A stretch of 50,937 nt of DNA. It comes from JAKEGK01 sp050116575 (GTDB taxonomy: Bacteria; Pseudomonadota; Gammaproteobacteria; SZUA-152). Both the position numbers and the translations under genes were made by a program. How positions within the stretch are numbered: position 1 is the first letter of the stretch; each line of letters begins with the position of its first letter. Below the pieces are notes generated by a model that worked only from the letters and a program-made list of their open reading frames with translations, searched no databases and was not told where the DNA came from. Below, piece after piece: positions 26,162 to 33,476 of this stretch. The stretch spans positions 1-50,937 of the forward strand of contig JASFOJ010000015.1 in NCBI GenBank assembly GCA_050116575.1, written 5' to 3'.

Positions 26162-26179
26162 CTGTCGTTTATGCGACAG
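26162..26179. promoter_or_regulatory. Candidate operator, CTGTCG inverted repeat
   Basis: CTGTCGTTTATGCGACAG is a perfect inverted repeat with 6-base arms and a 6-base spacer. It lies in the divergent spacer, about 90 bases upstream of the Crp-like start codon and 157 bases before the ABC ATPase start. Crp/Fnr proteins bind inverted repeats of this layout (TGTGA-N6-TCACA for CRP), so this could be the operator with a changed half-site TGTCG. Binding by this regulator is inference. Confidence 0.55.
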
Positions 26180-26335
26180 ACTTCTAACCCCGCTCCACTA
26201 GAATAACGTTTTTATAGGTTTTGTCCATAACAATAACAACGACTGAAAAAAACCAAACCTGCAGGTTATTTATTCATCACCGCAATGGGTTAACGGTTTA
26301 ACAATGGTTATCGGATGATATGGGGAGGGAGCGTT

Positions 26336-27181
26336 GTGTCGCACATTGAGCGCGTACGTGGTGAGGATCTGGTCATTCACAATTTGTGTTATTCCTATGG
26401 CGGAAATCTATCCATATTTGACCAGTTAAATCTCAACGTTAAACCCGGTGAGTTTCTCTCCATTATTGGCCCCTCCGGTTGCGGTAAAACCACCCTGTTG
26501 AATCTTTTGTCCGGTTTTTATCACCCAGAACAAGGTAGTGTGCGTCTGCGCGGTGAACCCATTGCGCCGGAAGATACGCACCTAGCATATGTGTTTCAGC
26601 ATGCGACGTTATTTCCCTGGTTAAATGCCATCGAGAACGTTGAGTTCGGGCTGCGCATGAACGGTATGGAACCGGAGGAGCGCCGCGAGCGGGCGCTAAA
26701 GTATTTTCATCTGGTGGGTTTGAAAGGTTTTGAAGATTATCTGGTGTTGCGCTTGTCCGGCGGCATGCAGCAAAGGGTCTCCCTGGCCCGGTCACTGGCA
26801 ATGGAACCCACATTATTGTTAATGGATGAACCATTCGGTGCGCTGGACGCCATCACCCGCGAAACCATGAATGATGAATTGTTACGCATCTGGGATGAAC
26901 TGGGCCAGACCGTGATCTTTATTACCCATGACATTGACGAGGCGGTGTATTTGTCCGATCGCATTGTGGTGTGCGGCAGGCCACCGCATGGCATTTTTAA
27001 AATTATGGACAATGCCCTGCCCCGTCCCCGCAGCGGGCCTACCACGCGTACCACGGAATTGTTTTGGCAATACAAAAAGCAGTTAATTGAAGATATCGCA
27101 GTGGTTACTGCACAAAGTCCTCACGACGATGAGGAAATGCGTGAGCTGGATTTTGCGCGTCACGCAGAAGAAACGGCGTAA
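26336..27181 (+). CDS. ABC importer ATPase, nitrate/sulfonate/taurine type
   Basis: A 281-residue ATP-binding subunit with Walker A GPSGCGKTTLLNLLSG near residue 47, Q loop VFQHATLFPWLNAIENV near 87, signature LSGGMQQRVSLARSLA near 140, Walker B LLLMDEPFGALDA near 160 and switch His ITHDIDEA near 195. The FQ-LFPW pattern is typical of the NitT/TauT family (SsuB, TauB, NrtD). GTG 26336 was chosen for the strong GGGGAGGGAG upstream; an ATG-less extension to 26315 lacks such a signal. The binding-protein gene starts 49 bases downstream and the permease follows, giving a complete importer. The substrate cannot be read from the ATPase. Confidence 0.9.
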   Translation: MSHIERVRGEDLVIHNLCYSYGGNLSIFDQLNLNVKPGEFLSIIGPSGCGKTTLLNLLSGFYHPEQGSVRLRGEPIAPEDTHLAYVFQHATLFPWLNAIENVEFGLRMNGMEPEERRERALKYFHLVGLKGFEDYLVLRLSGGMQQRVSLARSLAMEPTLLLMDEPFGALDAITRETMNDELLRIWDELGQTVIFITHDIDEAVYLSDRIVVCGRPPHGIFKIMDNALPRPRSGPTTRTTELFWQYKKQLIEDIAVVTAQSPHDDEEMRELDFARHAEETA

Positions 27182-27230
27182 AGCTGTTTATCGCGCTGCC
27201 CACGGACCGTTCAGAGAGGGAGAAAAAATC

Positions 27231-28226
27231 ATGTTCAGATGGTTGCCACCACTTATTACCGTTTTACTGCTAATTATTTCAACAGCCGGGACTGCCGGTG
27301 AAAAAATTAAAATCGGCTGGGTTTATGCCATGGCCAATGCGCCCATTCTGATTGCCAAGGAAAAAGGTTATTTCAAGGACCAGGGCCTGGATGTAGAAAT
27401 CAAGGAATTCAAAAGCGGTCCGCTGGTTCACCAGGCGTTATCGGCGGGGGAACTGGATATGGCCTATATCGGCTCGCCGCCGGTTTACCACTGGTTTTCC
27501 CGGGGTTTGCACAGCCGTATTCTGGCCAAGGTCAATTACGGCCAGGCCGCGGTGATCAGCCGCAAGGATTCCGGTGTCAACAATCTCGGCGACCTGAAAG
27601 CCAAGAAAATGGCCGGCGTACGCAAAGGCAGTGGCATGGACGTCTTGTTACGCGGCTTCGTGTTGGGTGAAGAGGCCAAATTAGAGCCGGACCAGGACGT
27701 TGAAATCATTTCCATGCCCTCCGGCAACATGGATTCGGCCGTGGAACAAAACGTCGTTAACGCCGCTTTTATCTGGGAGCCCTTCACCTCCAAGTCGTTG
27801 ATGCGTGGCAATACCCAGTTGATTTTTGACATGAACAAGGCGGTCCCGAAATACCCTTGGTATATCGTGATGGCCATGCCCGACACCTTGAAGAACAAAC
27901 GCACTGCCGTGGTTAAAGTACTGCGTGCCCACAAAAAAGCCGTGGACTACCTTAACTCCAAGCCCAATGCCGGCAATGGCATTATCGCCAAGGCGTTCAA
28001 GCTGGGGACGGTGACCGACACCAAGGGTAAAAAACACCGCGGTGTCGAAGTGGTCGCCATGGCCCGCCAGCGCTTGGGCTGGGAATACGAACTAAAGCCG
28101 GACGATATCAATTTCATTCAGCGGTTGATGAACTACTCCTACAAACTGGGATACATAAAAAAACCCTTGAAGGCTGATGAGATCATCGACAGCAGTTTGA
28201 TGCAGGAAGCCCTGGCGATGAAATAA
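27231..28226 (+). CDS. ABC importer periplasmic binding protein, SsuA/TauA/NMT1 type
   Basis: A 331-residue secreted protein: the signal peptide MFRWLPPLITVLLLIISTAG is followed by KIKIGWVYAMANAPILIAKEK, GYFKDQGLDVEIKEFKSGPL and ALSAGELDMAYIGSPPVYHW, the normal opening of nitrate/sulfonate/taurine and thiamine-precursor binding proteins. Other marks are VRKGSGMDVLLRGFVLGEE near residue 136 and AAFIWEPFTSKSL near 181. The ATG at 27231 has GAGAGGGAG upstream. It lies between the ATPase and permease genes and is followed within 8 bases by a strong terminator. The ligand is unknown; likely candidates are small anions such as sulfonates, or amine-containing organic acids. Confidence 0.88.
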   Translation: MFRWLPPLITVLLLIISTAGTAGEKIKIGWVYAMANAPILIAKEKGYFKDQGLDVEIKEFKSGPLVHQALSAGELDMAYIGSPPVYHWFSRGLHSRILAKVNYGQAAVISRKDSGVNNLGDLKAKKMAGVRKGSGMDVLLRGFVLGEEAKLEPDQDVEIISMPSGNMDSAVEQNVVNAAFIWEPFTSKSLMRGNTQLIFDMNKAVPKYPWYIVMAMPDTLKNKRTAVVKVLRAHKKAVDYLNSKPNAGNGIIAKAFKLGTVTDTKGKKHRGVEVVAMARQRLGWEYELKPDDINFIQRLMNYSYKLGYIKKPLKADEIIDSSLMQEALAMK

Positions 28227-28233
28227 AAAACCA

Positions 28234-28270
28234 ACGGCCCCGGTGACGATCATCGGGGCCGTGCTTTTTT
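28234..28270 (+). terminator. Terminator between binding-protein and permease genes
   Basis: ACGGCCCCG and CGGGGCCGT form a perfect 9-base GC-rich stem with an 11-base loop, followed by GCTTTTTT. It starts 8 bases after the binding-protein stop codon. Inside an importer operon such a structure is expected to let some transcripts stop, giving more binding protein than permease. Confidence 0.85.
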
Positions 28271-28367
28271 GGCGTCGGCGGTTCGAGCGTCAATCATTAC
28301 CGGGTCGTTTATTAAATACTTACTAACAGTCATTGCACTAACCAACGTCGCTAGGAGGGGGTCGGCC

Positions 28368-29342
28368 GTGAGTGTTCCTGCCGCAAAAGTATCATCCACA
28401 TCATCATCTGTATCGTCCACAATTGCCAATTCAACTTCCGCGATCAAACCAGCCAGGGTGTTGGAATTTATCCGCCGCAATGCATCATGGTCCTGGTTAT
28501 CCATTCCTTCCCTGCTGCTCGCGTGGATCCTGATTGCAACCCAGTTTGAATCTTATATCCTGCCCCAGCCCTGGGAAGTACTTGATGAAGCCTGGAATGA
28601 AATGCTGTTTCCCACCCAGGAAGAATTCATGGATGACGATGGTAATATCATCAAGATTCCGGAAGACGAGCGGGTTACGACCTGGAAGTTACTCAAGCAG
28701 GGCGAGTTTGTCGCCGCAGTGCAGTTTCTGTTTCGCGGTGAAATCTGGCCGCACGTGGGCTGGAGCCTGCTGGAAGAGGTGGGTGGTTTCGGTGCGGCGA
28801 TATTCTTTTCGCTGTTGTTCGGCTTTCTCGCCGGTTTCTTTAAGGGATTTCGTGAATACATTGTTCCGCTAAACGGGTTGTTCATGGCGATTCCGCCCAT
28901 CGCCTGGGCGCCGCTAATGGTGATTATTTTCGGCTTGGGTTATACCACCATCGTGATCGTCATATTCATTTCGGCGGTGAATCCCATGATACTCACCATC
29001 ATGGAGGGCGTATTACAGATACAGGGACAGGAGGTGCGCGCGGCGCGCATTCTCGGGGCGCGCCGGTGGCAGTTGTTCCTGTATGTTTATCTGCCCGCCA
29101 GCCTTCCCTTTGTCACTGCGGCGTTGCGTATCGGCTTTAGCCAGGCGTGGCGGGCGCTGGTGGCGGCGGAAATGATCGGTGCTTCGGTAGGCTTGGGCTA
29201 TATGGTGCAAACCGCCGGTGAAGTGGGCAACTCACGACTGGTGCTATTGGGTATCGCCATGATTGGTTTGTTCTCCTACCTGTTTGAAAGGGTGCTGTTC
29301 CGGCCCATTGAAAAGCGCTACGAAGTCTGGCGCCTGACTTAA
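28368..29342 (+). CDS. ABC importer permease, SsuC/TauC type
   Basis: A 324-residue membrane protein starting at GTG 28368, with AGGAGGGGG about 6 bases upstream. The first 30 residues are Ser/Thr/Ala-rich. The first membrane helix (SIPSLLLAWILIATQF near residue 46) is followed by FESYILPQPWEVLDEAW, as in the family. About 40 extra acidic residues (around FMDDDGNIIKIPEDERV) then come before the conserved WPHVGWSLLEEVGGF. The ATPase-coupling EAA-like loop is present (VRAARILGARRWQLFLYVYLPASLPFV near residue 225), and the last helices match SsuC/TauC. The acidic insertion is unusual. The gene lies past the terminator at 28234-28270, so it may have its own promoter or depend on read-through. Confidence 0.88.
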   Translation: MSVPAAKVSSTSSSVSSTIANSTSAIKPARVLEFIRRNASWSWLSIPSLLLAWILIATQFESYILPQPWEVLDEAWNEMLFPTQEEFMDDDGNIIKIPEDERVTTWKLLKQGEFVAAVQFLFRGEIWPHVGWSLLEEVGGFGAAIFFSLLFGFLAGFFKGFREYIVPLNGLFMAIPPIAWAPLMVIIFGLGYTTIVIVIFISAVNPMILTIMEGVLQIQGQEVRAARILGARRWQLFLYVYLPASLPFVTAALRIGFSQAWRALVAAEMIGASVGLGYMVQTAGEVGNSRLVLLGIAMIGLFSYLFERVLFRPIEKRYEVWRLT

Positions 29343-29349
29343 AAAGATT

Positions 29350-29467
29350 TCAACGCAAAGGCGCAAAGGTTGCAGCCTTTTACCAAGAGCAATTATCTGG
29401 GGCGCGGCGATAGGGGTGTTCATTGTTTTTATTGTCTCTGTCTCTGCGCCCTGGCGTCTTTGCGTTA
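29350..29467. repeat. Inverted-repeat intergenic element (AACGCAAAG type)
   Basis: The left end, AACGCAAAGGCGCAAAGG (29352-29369), and the reverse complement of the right end, AACGCAAAGACGCCAGG (29450-29466), match at nearly every position and face each other across about 80 bases. Elements with the ACGCAAAGRCGCAAAG text are scattered between genes in many unrelated bacteria and give rise to spurious Thr-Gln-Arg-Arg-rich ORFs like those seen here. It fills the spacer between the permease and the PHP gene. The origin and mobility of such elements are not established to my knowledge. Confidence 0.65.
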
Positions 29468-29506
29468 AAAAATAACATTGCTTCAGTCTGTCACGGAGAG
29501 GTCTAC

Positions 29507-31894
29507 ATGAAAAAACTGTCGGAACAGGAATTACAACAAAAACTCGGCGATTATATTGCGCCCAAGGGTCTGTATGCCAAAACCAAGGACATGTCATTTG
29601 TTGGCAAGGTAACCTGCCACATTGAAAAACTGGAAGCGGGCAGTTGGCAGGAAGTGATTCTTGACTACGAAGTGGGCGCATCCGGTATCGCCGACGGTGC
29701 CTGGCTCAAAGCCACGTTTAAGTTCTATTCCGACTGGGCATTGTTCCAGACCAGTAATCCATCAGGGGCTAACTATGTGTCCGCTGAGTATCAGGCAGGT
29801 CCATTGGCGCAGGGTCAAAGTCCGGCCACGGTACAGTCTCTGAAAGTTCGTTTTGATCAAAAAGGTCACGAGCGGCCGTTTCAAAAAGCGGTGATCGTGG
29901 ATACCGTGGACGGATTTTTGAAACCCGGTGACCATATTATTATCCGCCTGGGCGACCGGCGGTTCGGGGGTCCCGGCACCCGTATCCAGACCTTTGTCGA
30001 AAAGGATTTCCGCTTCCGGTGTTATGTCGATCCGCTGGGTACGTCGCGGTTTTGCGCCATCCCCGGCGATATTGTGTTTGATGTTGTGCCCGGCGCGCCG
30101 GCCAAATTGATGATGGTTGCGCCGCGCGTGGCGCGTAGCGGCGAAAAAGTAACGTTGCGGGTGCGCGCCGAGGATAATTGGGGCAACACCTGCTGGAACA
30201 CCGGTGGTGACGAAGTGACAATCACGGCGCTGATCGGTAACGACACGGTTTACGAAAACAGCGTGCGTCTGGCGGCCGATGGCTGGGCCGTCGCCAGTAT
30301 TATTGATCTGCCCACCCATCACAGCGGCGAACTGCAAATCCGCGCCGCGCTGCCTGGTCACCCGGCGGTGCCCGAAGCCCGGTACTATATCCAGTTTGAT
30401 ACCGACTTGCCGTTTGCCCGCAGTTATTTCGGCGACCTGCATGTGCATTCGGACGATACCGTGGGCACCAATAACACCACCTACAATTTAACCTATGGTC
30501 GCGATGTGGCGGGGCTCGACGTGCTGGGTTACACCGCCAATGATTTTCAGATTACCAAACAACGTTGGAATGCCGCTGTAGAGTTGATCAACGAACTGAA
30601 CAAAGACGACGAATTTGTCTGTTACCCCGGCACCGAATGGTGCGGCAATTCCTGCGCCGGCGGTGATCATAACGTAGTGTTTCTGCACGATGGTACGCCG
30701 GAGTTCCCGTTTGATAAGGATGGCAACGTGTGCAGATCTTTTGAGTGGAACGAAGACATGACCGGCGACCAAATTGAACCCGGTGCCTGGCCGTTGGAAG
30801 AACTGTGGGCCACATATATTGATAATCCCGAAGGTCATTTACTCATGCCCCACGTGGGCGGCCGGCGCTGCAATATGGACTGGCATCATCCTGTGCTGGA
30901 GCGACTGGTGGAAATCGAATCGGCCTGGGGTCATTTCCCCTGGCTGTATGAAGATGTGATGCGCCGGGGTTACAAACTGGGCGCATCGGCCAACGGTGAC
31001 GAACACCGGGGCCGCTGCGGTGGCGGTGTACCCGGCACGGCGGTGTTCGGCACTAAAGGGGGTGTGACCGGCATAATCGCCTCCAAGCTGGACCGGCGAA
31101 CCATAGGCGAAGCGCTGCGGGCGCGCCACACCTGGGCCACCACCGGCGAACGCCTGGTGGGACTAACCCGTTGCGGCAAATATATTCAGGGCGACGAATT
31201 TGACTGTACCGGCAGCGCCGAAATCCAGTACCGTTTTCTCGGTGATGCCGGCTGGGACGAAATCGCCGCGTATGACCACAGCGGTTGTTTCTGGCATCGC
31301 AATTTGCAGGAGGAATACGGTTACTCCGATCGGCGCATCCGGTTGCGCTGGGGCGGCGCCCGCATCAAGGATCGCTACCGCTGGGCGGACTGGAAAGGCA
31401 GCATCACCATTACCAATGGTATTGTGAACAGTTTCAGCGCTCAAGGATTTGAACACGATGAAGAAACCTGCGGCCGGGTTTCACCCACATCGATCCAGTT
31501 TCGTTCCGATACTTACGGTGACGCCGATGCCATTGAACTGGACGTCAGCAACCTGGAACACTGCACCATTTGCGTGGAAGGTACTATCGATGGTTATGTC
31601 AAAGTGGGTAACCCGCTGGAGGGTAATCCCTTTGTGCATTGTCCGGCGTTCAGTTGGGAAATCACCGGCAAGGAGCTATTGGCAGGCGGTGCCCTGCGCA
31701 AAGAACTGGGCGGTACGGAACTGTTTTTGGCGCTGGAGCGATTGAGTGACATGTCCATGCCCCGCGATGTGTCAGGGGTTATCGACGTTGATCCTCATAA
31801 CGGGCCTCACGGTTTCCGGCCGGTTTACCTGGCAGCGCGACAGGTGGACGACGGCAAGGTCTGGACCTCGGCTATGTTTATCAGTTTCAAGTGA
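29507..31894 (+). CDS. PHP/DUF3604-type metal-dependent hydrolase, 795 residues
   Basis: A large protein starting MKKLSEQELQQKLGDYI at ATG 29507, with GGAGAGG 6 bases upstream. It has no signal peptide or membrane helix, so it should be cytoplasmic. The first 300 or so residues look like beta-sandwich domains. A PHP-like domain follows, with FGDLHVHSDD (His312, His314), GTEW (Glu377), GGDHNVVF (His388), LLMPHVGG (His449) and GDEH (Asp498, His500). This is a full set of metal ligands in the order seen in PHP phosphoesterases and DUF3604 proteins. About 290 further residues form a C-terminal region with many Trp and Cys. The gene follows the ABC permease on the same strand and overlaps the convergent ModA-like gene by 8 bases. 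A hydrolase acting on the imported compound is the simplest idea, but the substrate is unknown. Confidence 0.8.
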   Translation: MKKLSEQELQQKLGDYIAPKGLYAKTKDMSFVGKVTCHIEKLEAGSWQEVILDYEVGASGIADGAWLKATFKFYSDWALFQTSNPSGANYVSAEYQAGPLAQGQSPATVQSLKVRFDQKGHERPFQKAVIVDTVDGFLKPGDHIIIRLGDRRFGGPGTRIQTFVEKDFRFRCYVDPLGTSRFCAIPGDIVFDVVPGAPAKLMMVAPRVARSGEKVTLRVRAEDNWGNTCWNTGGDEVTITALIGNDTVYENSVRLAADGWAVASIIDLPTHHSGELQIRAALPGHPAVPEARYYIQFDTDLPFARSYFGDLHVHSDDTVGTNNTTYNLTYGRDVAGLDVLGYTANDFQITKQRWNAAVELINELNKDDEFVCYPGTEWCGNSCAGGDHNVVFLHDGTPEFPFDKDGNVCRSFEWNEDMTGDQIEPGAWPLEELWATYIDNPEGHLLMPHVGGRRCNMDWHHPVLERLVEIESAWGHFPWLYEDVMRRGYKLGASANGDEHRGRCGGGVPGTAVFGTKGGVTGIIASKLDRRTIGEALRARHTWATTGERLVGLTRCGKYIQGDEFDCTGSAEIQYRFLGDAGWDEIAAYDHSGCFWHRNLQEEYGYSDRRIRLRWGGARIKDRYRWADWKGSITITNGIVNSFSAQGFEHDEETCGRVSPTSIQFRSDTYGDADAIELDVSNLEHCTICVEGTIDGYVKVGNPLEGNPFVHCPAFSWEITGKELLAGGALRKELGGTELFLALERLSDMSMPRDVSGVIDVDPHNGPHGFRPVYLAARQVDDGKVWTSAMFISFK

Positions 31895-32831
31895 GGTTCG
31901 CCGCGGCGCGGCTTAATCCATGTGAGGCGTAAATTTCCGTTACCTCGTCGCTATCCAGAAAATCCATAAACCGCTCACCCCAGCGGCCGCCCTGGTTAAC
32001 GGTGCCGGCATAAAAGACAGTAGTGACGTTGGCCGCTCCAGGCTGCGGCGCCGATCGGGTTCCCCCCAACGGAATAAAATCAAAATCATCGGGGAAGATA
32101 CGCGTATAGCGCAGCGCCAGATGATAATACACCATAGCTACATCCGCTTTGTTATCGAACAGCGCCTGCGGCGCTTCACGGTGATGGATACGGTCGCCGA
32201 AGATCATCGCCGGCGCGGGGCTGGCTATTTTGTTATCCAGGGCTTGTGGATCAATCCCGTGTTCCCGCAGCAATCCCACCATGGTCTGGTAATACACCAG
32301 GTAACTGGCGGTTTCGTTCTGGGGGTTGGATAAAAACAACCGCACATCGTCGCGTAGCAGGTCAGCGATTCCAGCAATGGATTTGGGATTGTGCTTGCGG
32401 ATCAACAGGACGTTGCACCGGCTTTGCATGAAAGGCCGGCAGTCGTCGACGAAACCGTTTCCCCGCAGTTGTTCCATGACGGGCAGCGGACTGATAAACA
32501 AATCGGGTTGGCGAGAAAGCCGCAGGTTGCCGACATTGACAGCACCGGTTTTAAGCGCGCTAACCAGCATGTTGGGCGGCGTGGTGGCGTAAAAAACGTC
32601 GGTAACTTCCGGGTATTTTTGTACAAAAAGCTCCGCCGTTGCCCGTAGCGCCATGTGGTGATTGCCGTCAGAAAACACGGCGAGTTCCGCCCGTAGCGGA
32701 TCACCATGAAAATCCAGGCAAATATTGGATGCCGGCAGGTGTAACTGCTGCTCATCGGTTGCAGAAATGGCCTGTTCCCGTGGCCAGGGCAGCATGGTTT
32801 CCATATGCTGAGCATAATTAAATGTTCCCAT
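31887..32831 (-). CDS. ModA-like substrate-binding-fold protein without signal peptide
   Basis: A protein of about 314 residues if it begins MGTFNYAQHMETMLPWPREQ at ATG 32831. A TTG at 32897 and an ATG at 32801 are alternatives; none has a good ribosome binding site. From residue 40 it reads like a type II periplasmic binding fold of the molybdate/tungstate group: LRAELAVFSDGNHHMALRATAELFVQKYP, later SIAGIADLLRDDVRLFLSNPQNETASYLV, then NKADVAMVYYHLALRYTRIFPDDFDFIPLGG. No secretion signal is visible for any start. It may therefore act inside the cell as a sensor or ligand carrier, or the start may be wrong. It converges on the PHP gene with an 8-base overlap and faces away from the DUF2845 gene. 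Confidence 0.65.
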   Translation of the reverse strand: MGTFNYAQHMETMLPWPREQAISATDEQQLHLPASNICLDFHGDPLRAELAVFSDGNHHMALRATAELFVQKYPEVTDVFYATTPPNMLVSALKTGAVNVGNLRLSRQPDLFISPLPVMEQLRGNGFVDDCRPFMQSRCNVLLIRKHNPKSIAGIADLLRDDVRLFLSNPQNETASYLVYYQTMVGLLREHGIDPQALDNKIASPAPAMIFGDRIHHREAPQALFDNKADVAMVYYHLALRYTRIFPDDFDFIPLGGTRSAPQPGAANVTTVFYAGTVNQGGRWGERFMDFLDSDEVTEIYASHGLSRAAANLT

Positions 32832-33005
32832 AAAAACAATTTTTACGGAAAAACGATGGTTAACGGTGGGTGAACACGTTATGTTAGAAAGAGGCAATGA
32901 CTCGCCGGGTCATTTGCTCTAACCAGGGAAGTCGAAGTAGAGGTGTACGCTAAAGTTAAGGAGACTGTCATTTTGTATGGATTGTTAATCATCAAGCGGT
33001 CAAAG

Positions 33006-33395
33006 ATGCTGTCCCGATTGATTCTCACTGTTTTGCTTGGCGCGCCGGTGATGACCATTCAGGCAGCCGACCATCATATGCGATGCGGTACCAAGCTGGT
33101 TTCCATTGGCGATACCAAGGCGGAAGTTCTGCTGGCCTGTGGTGAACCGCTGCTGAAGGAAACCATCGCCGTTCAGCAAGAAACGGAACATTCCGAGTTT
33201 CATGCCGAAAATTATCCCTTGTTGGTGAAGCATGGTCTCATTAAGCGCGACGGGAGCGTGTCCGCCGGCAGTGAATCATCCATTGCCTTTCCCATTGACC
33301 AATGGACTTACAATATAGGCGCCGGGAAGTTTTTACGCATCCTGATTTTCCAGGGCGGCAGGCTGGCGGTCATCGAGAACGGCGACCGGATGTAG
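33006..33395 (+). CDS. DUF2845 family secreted protein
   Basis: A small protein with a clear signal peptide when started at ATG 33006 (MLSRLILTVLLGAPVMTIQA), giving a mature part of about 110 residues. A TTG at 32973 has a better ribosome binding site (AAGGAG) and would lengthen the N-terminus by 11 residues. The mature part shows MRCGTKLVSIGDTKAEVLLACGEPL near residue 25, the recognisable opening of DUF2845, with two cysteines, and ends in LRILIFQGGRLAVIENGDRM. The function of the family is unknown. It is divergent from the ModA-like gene and convergent with the reductase gene. Confidence 0.78.
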   Translation: MLSRLILTVLLGAPVMTIQAADHHMRCGTKLVSIGDTKAEVLLACGEPLLKETIAVQQETEHSEFHAENYPLLVKHGLIKRDGSVSAGSESSIAFPIDQWTYNIGAGKFLRILIFQGGRLAVIENGDRM

Positions 33396-33476
33396 TGGCT
33401 TTTGCCATGATTTTGTACCATTAAATCCGCTTATTCGTTGCGCCCCGCCGTTCAAGGCGAAGTACATAACGGGCGG

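Noticed and set aside
29244..29681. 145-codon minus-strand open frame over the repeat element
   Set aside because: Its Thr-Gln-Arg-Arg-rich text is the usual spurious translation of AACGCAAAG-type elements, and it overlaps two real genes.
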